64,000 nucleotides of DNA from Diphasiastrum complanatum. Its lineage: Eukaryota > Streptophyta > Lycopodiopsida > Lycopodiales > Lycopodiaceae. The notes beneath the pieces are model-generated. The model searched no databases. It saw only the letters and a program-made list of their open reading frames with translations, and was not told the DNA's origin. Below, piece by piece: positions 34,351 through 47,339 of this stretch; the first letter of the stretch is position 1; the number at the start of each line of letters is the position of its first letter. Made by a program: the position numbers and the translations under genes. The stretch lies in contig CM055113.1 of the NCBI GenBank assembly GCA_029204225.1, forward strand, positions 31,470,383 to 31,534,382, in the 5' to 3' direction.

Positions 34351-36657
34351 CGACTGGCCGGTCAGTTATGCGGATCTCACGAAAAATGGCCATGATCTGG
34401 AGTTCATTAAGACAACTGTTGTGCAAGGCGCTGCCCACAATGTAATCACAGGTGCATCCACGGTCAGGGTGGTCGGCAGAACGGGGGACTTGATGAGTCA
34501 AGGTGCTGCCCTTGAGGTGTAAGCATGGTCAGTTCTCATGGTTCGGGCCTGGCGCTGTCTGCACGTAGGACAGATGAGGCAGTGTGCTGCCATTAGGTTG
34601 GTGTAAGCACGGTCTATGCCTTGTGGGGTGTGGGGCAACATATTCGAACTGTACGGGTTAACCATTGATACAGAGATGCTGTTCGAATTCGGGTGTAAAG
34701 CACGGTTGGTTAGCTGCCGGTGCGGGATAGCTGCCGATCGTTTAGCTATAAGGGCTATCGACCAAAAGGTGGTGGGGCGTGATTGAGGCAATGTGTTGCT
34801 TAATGGTGAAAGCACGGATAGTTGAATGGGTGTTCTCTGTGGGCTGATTCTGTGATCGATCTGTATGGGCGCGGCCAGGCAAAGGTCCTTTGGCAAGACT
34901 ATCTCAAAGGGGGACCTTGTCTTTGTTACATGTTTATAAACCTGCCTGAGTGTCTTGCTTGTATGTATTCATGGTGAGTCTTAGTACTCATGCTTTGCCT
35001 GGTTTGCATGATTGCTTGTGATACAAGAAGCTGATGGCTCGAGAAGGAACCTTTCTTTTGAAGGCTGACACCATCAAACAAAGAGGACTACAGAATCTGT
35101 GGGGCGAATTCGCAATTCAAGTACTCGTACGTGAACGACAATGAAACGACTGGATGTTTGCAAGGATGGATGGCTAGCCTATTTCTTGGATTAGTTTTAT
35201 TTGCGACGACGCCCACCAGACACAAGCAGGAAGTCAAAAAGTTGGAAAGAGCAATTTCAAGGGAGATCTTCTATGAAGCAGTTGGTCCTCATTTGGGATG
35301 GCTACCTTCGAAACTGAAACTCACTGAGCATAGGTGATATCCAATATCAGTTGGGTTTTTTCTCAAAGGGGAAAAAGACTAGGATCCTCTTCAGAGATTG
35401 GCAACAAGTTGGATGGGAAGCAAAGTGTTGGAAAGGCTTTTTGTCTGAGAACTCTACTCTAAGTACGATCAACTGTTTTTATAAGTGGAGGGGAACTATC
35501 ACACACACCTCTCTCTTGGGGCAGATTTTGAATGAAAGTTGATCAAAACGGAGGCAAATTCAAGGTGACCTAGCCATACTCACACGAGGAGACTGGCGAA
35601 CTTTGGACCTAATAAGTTGACAAGTTTTTGTTGTGGAAGGAAAAGCTTGTTATAGGCTTTCTCTGGCCCAGCAATGATGAGGAGACATAATGAGTACGCT
35701 AACTTGTGTTACGTGTAAGGCAGTTGATCGATGAAGGAATTGTGAAAGTTGAGTCTTGCACGAGAGACTTGGTACTTCGAATGGACGTTATAAGGGACAG
35801 TTTGTGTTGAGATCGGACCAGTGCAAACTCTGGGTGCATGTGTCTGATTCAAAGAGAGCTACTTGAAGCCAAGCTAGATGTACACTTCTTGTTTTAACTC
35901 TGAGGCAACTGACCAATGATGGAATTGTGAAAGTCAAGTTTTACGCGACGGACATGGCGCTTCAAACAAACGCGAAGAGATAGTTCGTATGCGGATCAAA
36001 CTGGTGCGACCCCTTGGCTCTCCACGAGGTCAGTGGTTACATTTGGATTGATTCAAAGACAGCTACTTCAAGCTAAGTGAGAGGTGCATTGCGGAGTACT
36101 CAATCTTTGCCTACCTCAAAGAGCCAAAAAGGAAAAGTATCAAGATCAGGCTGGGACAAGGAGAGAAATCAAGGTGCAAAAGCATCAAGGCACGAAGTGG
36201 ACCATAAAGTGGGCAATAAATGATAAATCCTTTGGCTCAAGGAGCCCGAATACCTGTGCGGAACTGATCAAATCTAGAGCTAAGGGAGCTCAACACAAAG
36301 TGCATCAAGAACAAATTAGGAGCTCAAAGGAGTTCCAAAGTCAAAAGTCAGAAGTGATAGGGGTGAACATTTCACAGAAAGGCCTCTATCACCAGTTAAT
36401 AAGTTCTTGGGTTTTACGTAAGCGATATAAACTCTACGCTTTTCCCAGACAAAGTGATATTTTCAAGTTATGTAATTTTTCAGTATAAAGAACTGAGCCT
36501 CCGAATTGTGGTGTGCTAGCTACCATGTTAATAAAAAGTGGCCAGTAAATTGAGTATTGTGCCAAGTAGCTTAAATGTATAGTTATTTTAATTGGGAGAC
36601 ACCTTTACTTTATCTGACATCTGATGAGGACATCAGATATTATAAAGGTGGGGTAGA
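34351..36657 (+). mobile_element. Internal region of the non-autonomous LTR element, no pol
   Basis: About 2.3 kb lies between the primer-binding site and a polypurine tract (AAAGGTGGGGTAGA, 36644-36657). No protease, reverse transcriptase, RNase H or integrase motif is visible. The longest frame (36084-36488) is Lys/Gln-rich and ends near KLYAFPRQSD, a motif resembling HAFPR in the 38 kb element. The size and lack of pol place it with LARD-type elements mobilised in trans. Confidence 0.7.
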
Positions 36658-37510
36658 TGTTGTAAAGCTACATTTACAAGCTTTACTTCCGGCGCCACTG
36701 GCGCCAGCATTGTCCTCGGCGCCAGCGGTGCCCCTGCTGCTCCTGGCGCCACCGGTGCCGGCACCGCCCCAGTGCCACTGTGACCAAAATCCAGCCGGCA
36801 CCAAGTTCCTATAGCTGAAAATCTTTGACGGTTGTAGCGAAGTCCAGAGAGCTCAGATCGATATGCAATCACCTCACACGATGGGATCAGTAAATTCTAG
36901 AGAGAGACAATGACTTTTTAGAGAGAGAAAATCCTAGAGAGAGACCAGCCTGGATAGAGTACTTGGTATGAGGGGAGGTGGCGAATCCCACCAATACTAG
37001 GGAGTGCGGGTTGCGACTCAAGGTGAGCTCGAACCAAGTCTCAGCCTCCCTGGCTAGAATGTTGTCCTGGCACTCGCCTTGGCATGCCAGCCCCCCGGAG
37101 ACTAGAGTCGGTCACACACTTGAAATGTAACCTTCTCAAATTTATCAATAAAGTGAGATTTTCCTCAAACTGACTCTGATTACCTTCTGGGTTTCAGTGT
37201 TCGGTAAAAGCGCCAAATGTAAGACCGCTTCAAACTTTTTAATTTGGCACATAGCTGAGGGTCGTATCTCGGGATGCCAGCGGTATGCCGTCAGGACCAT
37301 TCGGTCCGTGGCACCAGCGGTATGCTGTCAGGACCATTTGGTCCAGAAACTGGTTGTCTCCATATCTGTTGCGGCTTGTGGTTCTGAGCGTTTCTTGCAT
37401 GAATGTGAATGGTCTAAGCCCTTGGGGAACAAGCTCTAACCTGTCGGCTGAGTTGGATGGCTTGCTTGGGTGGAAGTTACCTATTTATGGCTGTCCAGTC
37501 TGGCGTGGTG
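36658..37510 (+). repeat. 3' LTR of the same element, truncated
   Basis: It starts TGTTGTAAAGCTAC and follows the 5' LTR to the block CTGTCCAGTCTGGCGTGG, after which homology stops at about 37510. The last roughly 330 bp expected are replaced by unrelated sequence, so the target-site duplication cannot be checked. Confidence 0.85.
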
Positions 37511-38427
37511 CGAAACCTTCGTTGGATCAAAGCCCGAGGATTCTACTTCAGAGGTTCCTGATACTGAGAGTGCCATCACATTGGATGACTACTTGGCAAG
37601 GCCCTTAAGAAAGCTGCCATAGAAATCCATAGAGAAGATCAAAAGATGATACGATGATTGTAATGCTGCTGAATAACGATGAGCAGCTAAAAGAGTACCT
37701 AAGAGCACCGAGCTAAAAAAGGACTGATCCCTACTACTACACGTGCCAATCAAGAGAAGAGATCCTTGGGAAAAAAAAACCAGCCGAGCGACAAGTCAAT
37801 TGGCCTATAATTCTAGGAATTGACCCTTGTAAAGTATCAAGACATGCTCCTAAAGTTTGGATATACTTATAGGAGAAGTGCGGATACTGTAGTCCAAGAA
37901 AGTGCTAACTATTGCTTATCCATAATCTTTATTGCGACATTAGAGTGCTACTAGGATAAAGGACTTCAACCCATCAGGTTGGACATCAACCAGCCTTTGC
38001 AAACAGAAGATGCACATCTGATGATGGCAAGGCTATATTTTTGAGCTGCATTGACTTCCAGCTAGTATGTGCAAATGATCGAGAAGTGGTATGGAAATAA
38101 GTTCATATCTGGAATGAAGCCATACCTGGGACCTATTCTGTTGGGCGCAAAGATGAGTCTCATCACATTTGAAGCCATCGAAAGAAAGGTCGACTACGAG
38201 AAATCTCTTGATAAAAGAAAAGCTGACAAGGAAAAGCAAGAGACTCTTAGTTATGCAGGGCTATTCTGAAAAGCTATTACAACTTGAAGTTTTGCCGAGG
38301 CACCAAGAAACGAAGCCAATAAAGTTCTTGGTTTTCCATAGGCAAGTGCGGATCCATGCCTTTCCAAGGACCATACGTCAAAGCGGAAGCAATGCAGTGG
38401 GACCTGCAACAATATAGGGGAGGATAA
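37511..38427 (+). mobile_element. 3' internal part of another gypsy-type/LARD element with polypurine tract
   Basis: Its end (about 38320-38427) is similar to 57940-58071: both have a CAGTGGGACCTGCAACA-like block, then AGGGGAGGATAA or GGGGTGAGATGA, then TGTT. Frames are short (MSLITFEAIERKVDYEKSLD, 38151 on) and no enzymatic motif is seen. It is inserted where the preceding 3' LTR is truncated. Confidence 0.55.
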
Positions 38428-39037
38428 TGTTAGCTGATGCCATGCCCCGAGGTGTTTATGCAGAACCTCTCCACTCAAAAGGACTTCTAGTAGAGATGAA
38501 GTTGAGAGCCGAGTCTGAGAGCACGAAAATTGTTAGTGCTAGACTGAGATGTATATTTGTGAGCCCCATGGTAATTTTTGAAAGATGGAAAACCATGTGG
38601 GAGCCTTAGACTCTCTCAACTTGAGTTATATTTTTAATAAAGAGGCTGCCTATTATCATGTAAGAGGTGGAATCCAAATATTTATAGAACGGGGTTCACT
38701 CAGTTGTAAGAGGTGGAATGCAAAGTATTGTAAAATTGGATTCACCAGCTCGTGGGTATACATAGAGGCCTCCTCAACGAGTTTCCAAGCATTAGATATT
38801 GTACTGAAATGTTGTTGCATTGTTAATTGAAGATCTTCCTCTTTGCGTTTCCATCTATTTCCAATTTCATGCATTAAGTTCGAGTACTAATGTATGAATG
38901 TGTTTTGTTGTTGATTCTTTTCCTTTGAAGTTTGGATTTGTGATTAAGATCAGGTAGATGTGCAGGGCCTTGTGGTAGATCAATATCATTCCAATCTGAT
39001 GTTGCCTGGTGCTTGACTCCCTGAGGAGTTTTTGTTA
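38428..39037 (+). repeat. LTR of that element (end approximate)
   Basis: It begins TGTTAGCTGATG just after the purine tract, matching TGTTGGCTGATT at 58072. A tandem GTAAGAGGTGGAAT motif occurs at 38659 and 38706. The end near GTTACA (39037) is a guess. Confidence 0.5.
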
Positions 39038-39239
39038 CAAGTGTTGAGTGACAGTTGTAGCAAGCACTTTGTAGGATTCACATTGTTTCTGTGTAGCTAT
39101 TGTGTCATTGATTTTGTTGATTTTATTAGGAACAGATTTCAATCTCATTTCCTGTGCTGCTTAGATTACATTAGTAATAATCTACAATCTGTAAGCATTA
39201 AAGAAAGAATCGAAACAGACTGTAGAATGTAGGGACTCG

Positions 39240-39924
39240 AATTCTAATAGATCCAAATCGAAGTTGAACATCCATTATCAATAGGATCGAGATCAGATCG
39301 TAGATGTACTAATTGACAAGCAGGTACATCACCATTGCATTACCACTATATTGCAAATCATAGAAGTTTAGAAGCAAGCAGACCATGTCGGCTGATAGGT
39401 GGCTTCCCATACTTTGCCCAGATTTGACCCACAAATAAACCACTTGTAGTGTTTGGGATGCACGTCATATACTTGAATTGCTTGATCTCTAATGGAACAT
39501 GTTGGCTTTGATTGTTTGCTGGGAGACCTTACATTGTACCAAAGTCAATTTGCTACTTTCATCGGACCTTCTGGAAAACTTATTCTTTAGCTTTGAATTT
39601 GTTCAGGAAGAATACCTTTTTAAGTTCTTATTGTTTGTGGTATTCATTGTCTTCATTGAAATCTACAAAACGATTTTAGCACAAGTAACCAAGATTAGCA
39701 AGCGCAATCTCTATTTTGAATAAACAAATTTTAATATTCATATTTTGTATTTAAAAAAGTCCATAATAATCACAATGATGTTGTAGAGTATTTTAGTATT
39801 CAAGAATATTCAAGATCAATATTCACGATCAATATTCAAAATCCAAATTCATGATCGCTATTCATAGGTTTCTCATTATTCACGATTAGTATCTCATACT
39901 ATATGTTTCTCAATATTCACAATT
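39240..39924. other. Gap without recognisable gene; AT-rich repeats
   Basis: TATTCACGATCAATATTCA-like short degenerate repeats lie at 39790-39915, directly against the truncated end of the UGT fragment. Confidence 0.5.
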
Positions 39925-40494
39925 TCGCACCCAAAGATAAGCATGGGTGCTTGCCTCCAGCCCATGAGTGATCTCAATTATCTCGTTCTAGCTGGTAATG
40001 TGCAAGCTACCAAACGAAACATAAAGGACAGACACAAGAGGTTTGGTATTAAGCCACTCAATACACTATGTTACTTCTGAGCTCTCATGCATGCTTTGTA
40101 GAGAATATTGAGCATGATCTTTTTCCAACAAATCAAAGAAGCAAAGGTCCTATTGCCTAAATCTTGTTTTTCACGGGTCTTCCTTCTGAAGATGATCGAT
40201 ATAATCTGACTCCATCTCATTTGTAGTGTTCAAGAGAATCCTAGAACTTTGGGATAATATTGAACCAAAATTTGATATTCCCCTTTGTACCCCAGCATGA
40301 GTAACATCACACATATAGTGAAAAATATCTGTGTCCCAAAGAGGTGGAATTCCAAGCAAAAACATGAGCTGAGGCTGCTCAGATGATCTCAGAGGCAGGA
40401 GCCCCTGCGCGACCAATATGGGAACATAAAACAATGGTGTTAGTGCCCATGCAAAGCTACTCAAATTCGACAATACAAAACCAGCTTCTTCAAG
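39925..40494 (-). pseudogene. UDP-glycosyltransferase (GT1/UGT) pseudogene fragment
   Basis: On the minus strand: ALTPLFYVPILVAQGLLPLR, LLGIPPLWDTDIFHYMCD and SRILLNTTNEME (40494-40171), matching the UGT middle region (PGxPPL..DxP; S.RIL.NTf.ELE). After a stop and spacer, CIEWLNTKPLVSVLYVSFGS and ITHGLEASTHAYLWV follow (about 40080-39925), the diagnostic start of the UGT C-terminal domain. A TAG at 39988-39990 stands where Gln is usual. The sugar-donor PSPG box that should follow is missing, as are the N-terminus and catalytic His. UGTs add sugars to small molecules in the cytosol; this copy cannot. It may be transduplicated or a stranded host gene. Confidence 0.88.
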
Positions 40495-41199
40495 GTGGTG
40501 AGAAATTTTTTGCTTTATAAAAAACGATATTCCAAAAAAAAAATTTGGAATAAGGCTAAGAAGTAAATTAACTTGCGAAATACAACATTTTTACAAGCCA
40601 CTCAAGACCAAGGACATTGATGGCATTCACGGGGATGAAAATTGAGCCATAGCCTCCAAAAGTATCTAAGAATTTGAATTGAAATAAGAGCCTGATATCT
40701 GCGGATCGCCATCGATATGGCCAAGAACAATTTGACAACTTACCAGGCTAAAATGCATTTTTGCTGAAGGAGTTCCTTCCTTTCTAAATATCTCCGAGTC
40801 CTTATACTACATGAACAACAAGCAGTTTTTGGTTGTTTTTCAAAATTTCAAAATGGTATCTAACAAGTTTAGGAGTGTTAATTGTGTATGTTGTTCATTG
40901 TTGCACCGACGGGTCAAAGTTCTCTGTCCAACAATATGTTCTCATGAAATCTAGAGAATAATTCCAAATGTCATGTCCAACTTTTTAGACGATGATATCT
41001 TATGACTCGACCCTTGACTATTATTTTAGATGATGATATCTTACGACTCAACCCTTGACTATTATTCTAACCCATAATGACTGGTTGGGGGAGAATGCTA
41101 GTCCTTGTTGAAATTCTTCAATGTATCTCAGATATGATGGTGCTCGAAAAAGTATTGACCGGTCTCTGATTTCCACATAGGCTGGGTTAAGGCAAAACT

Positions 41200-41415
41200 T
41201 GAAAAATCTCCAGCATCACATTATAGTAAATATAAAACCCAGGTTACATGGGCAATTCACCGAAAATTTGTCAATTGAAAAAAAAACTACACAACCATTT
41301 CTAAGACTGACGTACTTATCATATACTTCGATAGTCCATTTGGGCGGACTGAGGACCCCATTGTCTATATGGATATACTGGCCAAAAGTTTTGCCAGTTA
41401 CATAATGTGCACAGT
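41200..41415. repeat. Dispersed repeat copy, relative of 49.13-49.66 kb
   Basis: The block GGGCGGACTGAGGACCCC followed by ATATACTGGCCAAA matches GGGCGAACTGGGAGCCC...TACACTGGCCAAA at 49260. The upstream 130 bases are also similar. It is probably part of an LTR. The rest of 40500-43070 shows no recognisable gene. Confidence 0.5.
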
Positions 41416-43074
41416 ACATGTGTACATAACTGGTGAGACAACTCACAATTTTTCCTCAATTTTAGTTCAATTTATTATGTCAAAAAATCAACTAACATTG
41501 AGTAAAAGAGAAAGTACTTGGCATGATATCTCGCCCTTGTTGTCAATCTTTTGAATATTCTTCTTTGTAGAGTATGTGATAGTCTCATGTGCAAATAATT
41601 TTTTTTTAGTGTCTTTTTTAAACATTTTTATATCAGTTGAGTGTTTGAAGTGCTTGCTATCAAGATTTTTTTCAATTTTAGAGGCAAAAAATGCTCTATA
41701 GTGGCTTGTTCGTGTTGATAGTAAAAGAAATTTTGAACATTACATGGGACCTTCTATTGTCTCTTGGACGTGTTTAACCAACAACATACAAAGTTGCAGT
41801 ATTGCTAGCAACAATTCTCACACCTGCATAGACAAATTTCTAAGATACTTACAATGAACATGTTCTCAATTCTTGCCCGCAATATTAAGCTATCACTTTT
41901 TCTTTCATCCACCTCTCATAGACAACTTTGTTTTTTTTTGTGCATTTGTGTCACAATCTTTCCAGATGTAAAACATCACAAAGCTAGCCTAGAAAACTTA
42001 TTAAGGGGAACAATGTATCTTTTTAGCAAAAGATTTCTTAAAGTGAACAACTCAACCAACTTTTAGTTGTAGAATGGGAGCCATAGTTTAGAAACAATTC
42101 CAATCGAGAAGATTCCAATCACTTCAATTGATCTCTCAATTGTGCATGTAATTATCCTTTTTATTAAACTCCAATATCCAATCTCCAAAGCTCAAGGCAA
42201 ACACACAATGGGCTCATCCCTCACCAACAAGACACTTCTTTGACGAACAAATTTATTAGCTACACAAATTCAATGAAAAAATCAGATCCAGAACATGCTT
42301 AATGGATCATTAGATATATGGCGCACATCTAGAATTGTCTACAAGCTAGAAATCATGCATCTACCATGCTAGAACTTGGAAATATGTGAATATCTGATCA
42401 TAATTAAGAAATGATACATTATTGTCCCTTTTCATAAAAAAGTAGTACACTATCCTTCACACGTGTACATGCGGATCCAAGTACAACAAGAAAATTCACA
42501 TTCGATATGCTAGAACTCAAGAAACCATGAGAAATATGCAAGGGATAGACATAGAATCAAAAGAGAAAAGTTCTCCATACAAAATGAGAACATCAAGATG
42601 ATTTCTTCATGTTGGTATAGCTACTTAGAGCATCCATAATGTCACTTGTCCACTTTCCCTACACTTGTCCTAGAATAGCAACATGTAGGTACTTCACCAA
42701 AAACCTAGTTTAACTTGACTAGATGCAATGTATCCACATTAGCCAATTAGGATAGGTCCAAATTGGAACTTATCCACTTATATACTTGTTAAAAATAGTC
42801 AAAACACTAGTCTTAGGCCTTATTGACATTAAGAAATGTATCTAAATTCACTTTGGCCTCCAAATTTGACATTTTTCACACAAAGTCTTTCGACTCTAGA
42901 GCTTACAAGAGCTTTAACGCTATTTAGAATTTCTATAGAAATGTGCAAGAGGATGTGGCTAGTCTGGAGTTTATCTGAGAAGCTCACAAAAATCAAATCT
43001 CATTCCGGAATAGAGATGCAACAAAAATTGCAACGGTCTTGGTTCCATTGGCATTGAAGGTAGATAGTCAAATT

Positions 43075-43800
43075 TTTTTGTGTGCATGGCAACCCCATCC
43101 GTCAATGTATGGGGTTGGCAAGCAGGCCAAAAAATTTCTCTGCTTCCCTACTTGCTTGTAAAGAAGGACGCAAAGTGATGGAGAATGCAAATCAGACTTA
43201 TTACTCATTAGTTATGAAGAATGCAAAGTCCTCTTCCAACTGTAGAGCTTATGGTGTCAAGCGCTATTTAACATTCCCATAAGAACACCCAAGAGGATGT
43301 GGATGCACAAGATAATGATGTAGGTTTCGCTTGCAATCAAGCAGGCAGACAAAAGTTTTGTCTTCCTAGACGTCGGCAGATGGGGTTGGCATGCAAGCAA
43401 AATAATTAGTGTACTTGACAGCCTGCTTGTAGAGAGGGACAAAGTGCATCTCAAACTTATGTATTGTAGTTTCTGAATTGCCACACTTAACGCTTATCAG
43501 TGATGGAAAACACAAAGTTCTTCTCCAATTTTAGAGCTTATAGTCAAGCCTTGCTCAAAACTCCAATAAGAATTGTCAAGATCACATAAATCCTTCATAA
43601 ATGCAAGTTGCAATTGGTTATGGTTTGATGGCAGGGCAGGCAAGCATGCAAGCAAATTTCTTTTGCCTACTTGCCAACCCCCTCCGTCGGCAGGGGTTGG
43701 CAAGCAAGCAAAAAAATTTTGCCTGCATGCGTCTGTGCTTGTAGAGAAGGACAGTCAAGTGCATCTCAAACTTTTAGGTTGTAGTTTTTGTGTTGCAACA
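43075..43800. repeat. Diverged tandem repeats with hairpin cores
   Basis: Units near 43085-43250, 43365-43500 and 43625-43800 share GGGGTTGGCAAGCA, CTTGTAGAGA.GGAC and CAAGTGCATCTCAAACTT. Two carry an inverted repeat able to fold: GGCAACCCCAT/ATGGGGTTGGC at about 43087-43121 and TGCCAACCCCCTCCG/CAGGGGTTGGCA at about 43671-43702. Confidence 0.65.
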
Positions 43801-43819
43801 TTTATGGCTCATTGGTAAT

Positions 43820-44760
43820 GCAGAATGGTTTGTGCGGTGGGTGCTATTTTTTTTTGCTTTGTTTGCTTGTCTTATAGTTTCTTTTTTTTGGATTTCTGTG
43901 TTTAATTGCTGATTTTTTTTGGTATATTAATATATTAATTTCGTTGATATGATCAATGCAGCCACTACTTAAGAAAGATTGCAAGACTCGAGTCATAGCT
44001 TTACCGACTTCTCTATCTACTGAAGAGACTCGTGAGAAGGAAAAAAAAGGTGTGCATGAAATGTCATAGGAATATGGTAGAAAGATGGCTAAGGTATGCC
44101 ATACTATGCTTTTAGTGCTATGATTGCTGTGTATTTCTTTCTAACTATCCAATGCACTTTTGCACATTCATATAGCATTTTTTTTGACAATGTTATGATG
44201 AAATCAAATATTGAATACATTTCATGATATTAAAATCCTTGTTTGTGTGTATGCTTTTCGTAGGCACTGTTTATTATTAATCCTATCTTCGGGTAAACAC
44301 CGGTTTGATGTTATTTGGAAAATCCTTTGGAGTCACTTTCTATTCAATCAAATCTCTACATTTGAAAGTCGTGGGAAAGAACCGACATGCGGGAATTCCA
44401 GCCTGTCCGTGATTTTTTCAAGAAAAATTATATTGGGCCATGTAGGTGAAGTGCCAAGATTGTTCTTGGTCAGTTAATACAATTTTTATTGATTTCATGA
44501 CTAGCCTAGAAGTATATGGAATTCATGGAATGGTACTGAGTTGGAATGTCTTCATGGACAATGTTTTGTTTTCTTTGGGTTTGTCTATTGCATTTATGGA
44601 TGGGTAGTTTTGTTCTCGACAATCGGTTCTTCAGGAGTAGTGGAAGGACATAGTAGGGCGGTGGGTTTGAACAACGCTCAACATTTTGTTGTCTTCGATG
44701 CCACACCATGACTTCTATGAAGAGGAGGTTCATGCCTTCCATGTTCCATTGGACTAGTAT
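43820..44760. other. Gap without recognisable gene
   Basis: T-rich tracts and short frames only; no motif recognised. Confidence 0.5.
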
Positions 44761-44764
44761 AATT

Positions 44765-45029
44765 TGTCAAAAATTGGTCGAATCAGAGAATTGATCGCCT
44801 AATATCAGATCAGAGGAGCTCTGGTAGTGCGAAATTTGCAAAAAGTGCGACAAGTGTCCAAAAATGCCTATCATGCAAAATTGGTCCTTCGAAAAATGCG
44901 AAGAGAGAATGTCAAAGAGAGAGAATGTCCTGAAAGCTTTGCAAAAATCCCAAAGGCTTTGCAAAAATACAAAAGAGAGAGAATCTTTTGACGGCTTCAA
45001 AAAAACCCGAAGTTCACAAATTTTCAACA
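44765..45029 (-). repeat. 3' LTR (partial) of a Copia element
   Basis: On the minus strand AAGAGGGAGC is followed by TGTTGAAAATTTG, the tract-plus-LTR pattern, placed just after the RNase H frame at 45086-45637. Internal TTTTGCAAAGC and CATTCTCTCTCTTT motifs are each repeated. The far end is not defined. Confidence 0.6.
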
Positions 45030-45085
45030 GCTCCCTCTTGAACTGAGGAAACTTTCATCTGATTCCCATTGACATTCTCTATTTT

Positions 45086-45637
45086 TCAATGAGCCTTTGT
45101 GAGTACATATGTTATCATGTCGGATAATTTAATATATTGAATCATCAACTCCTTTTTCTGAATCAGATCTTTGATGTGCTGGTACTTCAGTGGAATGTGC
45201 TTGGTTTTGGAGTGAAAAATAGGATCCTCGGTGAGGTGGATTGCACTTTGGTTATCCATATACATTATAGTGGGCTGAACTTGTGGTTCATTCAATTCGT
45301 TCAATAGCATTCGAAGCCACACTATCTCATTTGCAATTTTAGATGCAGCAACATATTCTGCTTCACACGAGGACTGAGCAACCAAGGTCTGCTTCTTGCA
45401 TACACAGTTTACTATTGATCCGCAAAACACAAAACATCCACCAAAGACATACTTACTGTCATCTCTACTGCTAGCACAAGTGGCATCACTATATGCAAGC
45501 AGTTCAAAATTAGAATCACTACGGAAGGTTATCCCATACCTATTTGTACTTTTAATGTACTGAACAACTCTCTTGGCCATTCTCCAATGCTTCTCGCATG
45601 GATTACCAACGAATTGGCTAAGTGAGTATACTACCAC
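45086..45637 (-). CDS. Copia reverse transcriptase C-terminus and RNase H fragment
   Basis: A 183-residue minus-strand frame: VVYSLSQFVGNPCEKHWRMA, KRVVQYIKSTNRYGI, then RNase H with LAYSDATCASSRDD, QSSCEAEYVAAS, MYMDNQSAIHLTEDPIFHSK and a VLTKAH end. All three RNase H acidic positions (SD, CEAE, MDN) are present. It differs clearly from the family at 1-3 kb, so it is a second Copia lineage. Everything upstream of the last part of reverse transcriptase is missing. Upstream 45640-47340 holds only broken sequence without recognisable domains. Confidence 0.9.
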   Translation of the reverse strand: MVVYSLSQFVGNPCEKHWRMAKRVVQYIKSTNRYGITFRSDSNFELLAYSDATCASSRDDSKYVFGGCFVFCGSIVNCVCKKQTLVAQSSCEAEYVAASKIANEIVWLRMLLNELNEPQVQPTIMYMDNQSAIHLTEDPIFHSKTKHIPLKYQHIKDLIQKKELMIQYIKLSDMITYVLTKAH

Positions 45638-47339
45638 AACGATGTCAAGTCATTGTAGAACTAGGTTCTAAAGAACTGTTAAAGTTATATGAATTCATAC
45701 TTACATTTCAGTTTGTGAATATAGCTTAGAATCAATTGATGTTTTCAATTGATGAAATGGAATTTAGACTTCATGAGCCCAAATAATTAGCTCTATTTGA
45801 TAGTTGATTATTAAGAGTAATGTTTTTGTCACTCAAGATAAAATATTTTATGATTTTGAGGAAAAAGTCTGGTTGGTAATAGTATTGGATACTCATTACT
45901 GAATTTCTCAAATCTTTAATATCTTATACGTTGTCTCTTGATAATTTCCTAATTTAAATTATGGTTCTTTTAAAAGGGGGAGAAGATAATGATAGGAATA
46001 TCATGGGATCAACTAGTTGCATAGATTTCTTTGGTGGAATCCAGTTTGTGTGCAATGGTGGAACTATCCAGTGGGAATAGAGGAAATCTCTAGTGATCGT
46101 TTTGAATAATCTGGAACTAGAGGAGTTTTGGGGATAATGAGCTGTGAGACATTCATGAATATGAGAAGTGTTGGTAAAGATTAAATTAAGGTTCAATGAT
46201 TGGCTACCAAGTACCATTTAGTTATGGATTAGATCAGTGGAATAAAGTTTTAATATTAATCTTATGTCCAAAGATGTCTGTACAAACCAAGATTAATATT
46301 AATTTGGTTTGTACACTAAGATCTGGATGAAGAAATTGGTAAACGTATGAAGGTTGGAAAACTTGTGATGTGGAATTATTCACTTCAAAGATTTTCCAGA
46401 TATATTATTTACTCAAGAAAAATATAATCTTCTGTAGCTGAGTTACAAGAAGGACATATGTGTTTATGTACTGGGTCATAGTGAGATTTTTCTCATATGT
46501 GCACAATTAATCTTGTCTGGATCTACTATGTATTCCTGGTTGCTAAGGTTATCTGGTGCACTTAACCTAGTCATTGAACATAGACATATGATCAAGTATT
46601 GTGTTTGACAACTACTTGCAAAGTTAACAAATCTATTCTAATAGATCTATAGGTGAACTTAAAAGTGATTTGGATATGGATCTAAATGTGGTGTTGTAGT
46701 ACAATTAAGAGCTGCACCTAGACATTCAAAATTTCTAAATCATGGGCAATTTACTTGAATAGTTGATTTACTCCTGTGGAAGTTAATTGGTAAAAATGGA
46801 CAGTGTGAAGAGAATTCAACGGAAACTATTTGTTTGTGTGTATTGCTTGTAAGACACATAATTTATGAGTCATTTGGATTCATCAATAAATTGTGTCCAT
46901 AGGATATACAGAATTCTTGGGTGTATATTTCTCAGTGTGAAAATAACTCAATTCATTAGTGATTGTATTCCAGAGCGCTCAATTGGATACCGGATTCTAA
47001 TGGTTCCAAGAATGGTAAACTGAATTTTGAAATTTAGCAGAACTTTGCAATCTTTGGATGTTGTTCTAGGTGATTGTATGAAGTTTATGTAGTTTAAAGA
47101 TGGATGTTCTATTTGTCTTTAAATTCTTGGTTGATTGTAGAATTTGAAACTCATAATCTGATTAAGAATCGGTTTGGAAGAAATTCTTGGAATCCAGTGA
47201 TTTTCCTTGTGGAAAAGATTTCAGAATGATTCTTATATTTCTTGAGTTGTATGTTGTGCATATATTCCAGTATTTTTCTAATGATTAAAAGTATGGTTTT
47301 GGAATCCTGTAATTATGATTACCGAATCATAAGATTCTA

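Noticed and set aside
33215-34501. Several 70-130 residue frames inside the LTR
   Set aside because: They overlap on both strands within a clear LTR and show no domain.
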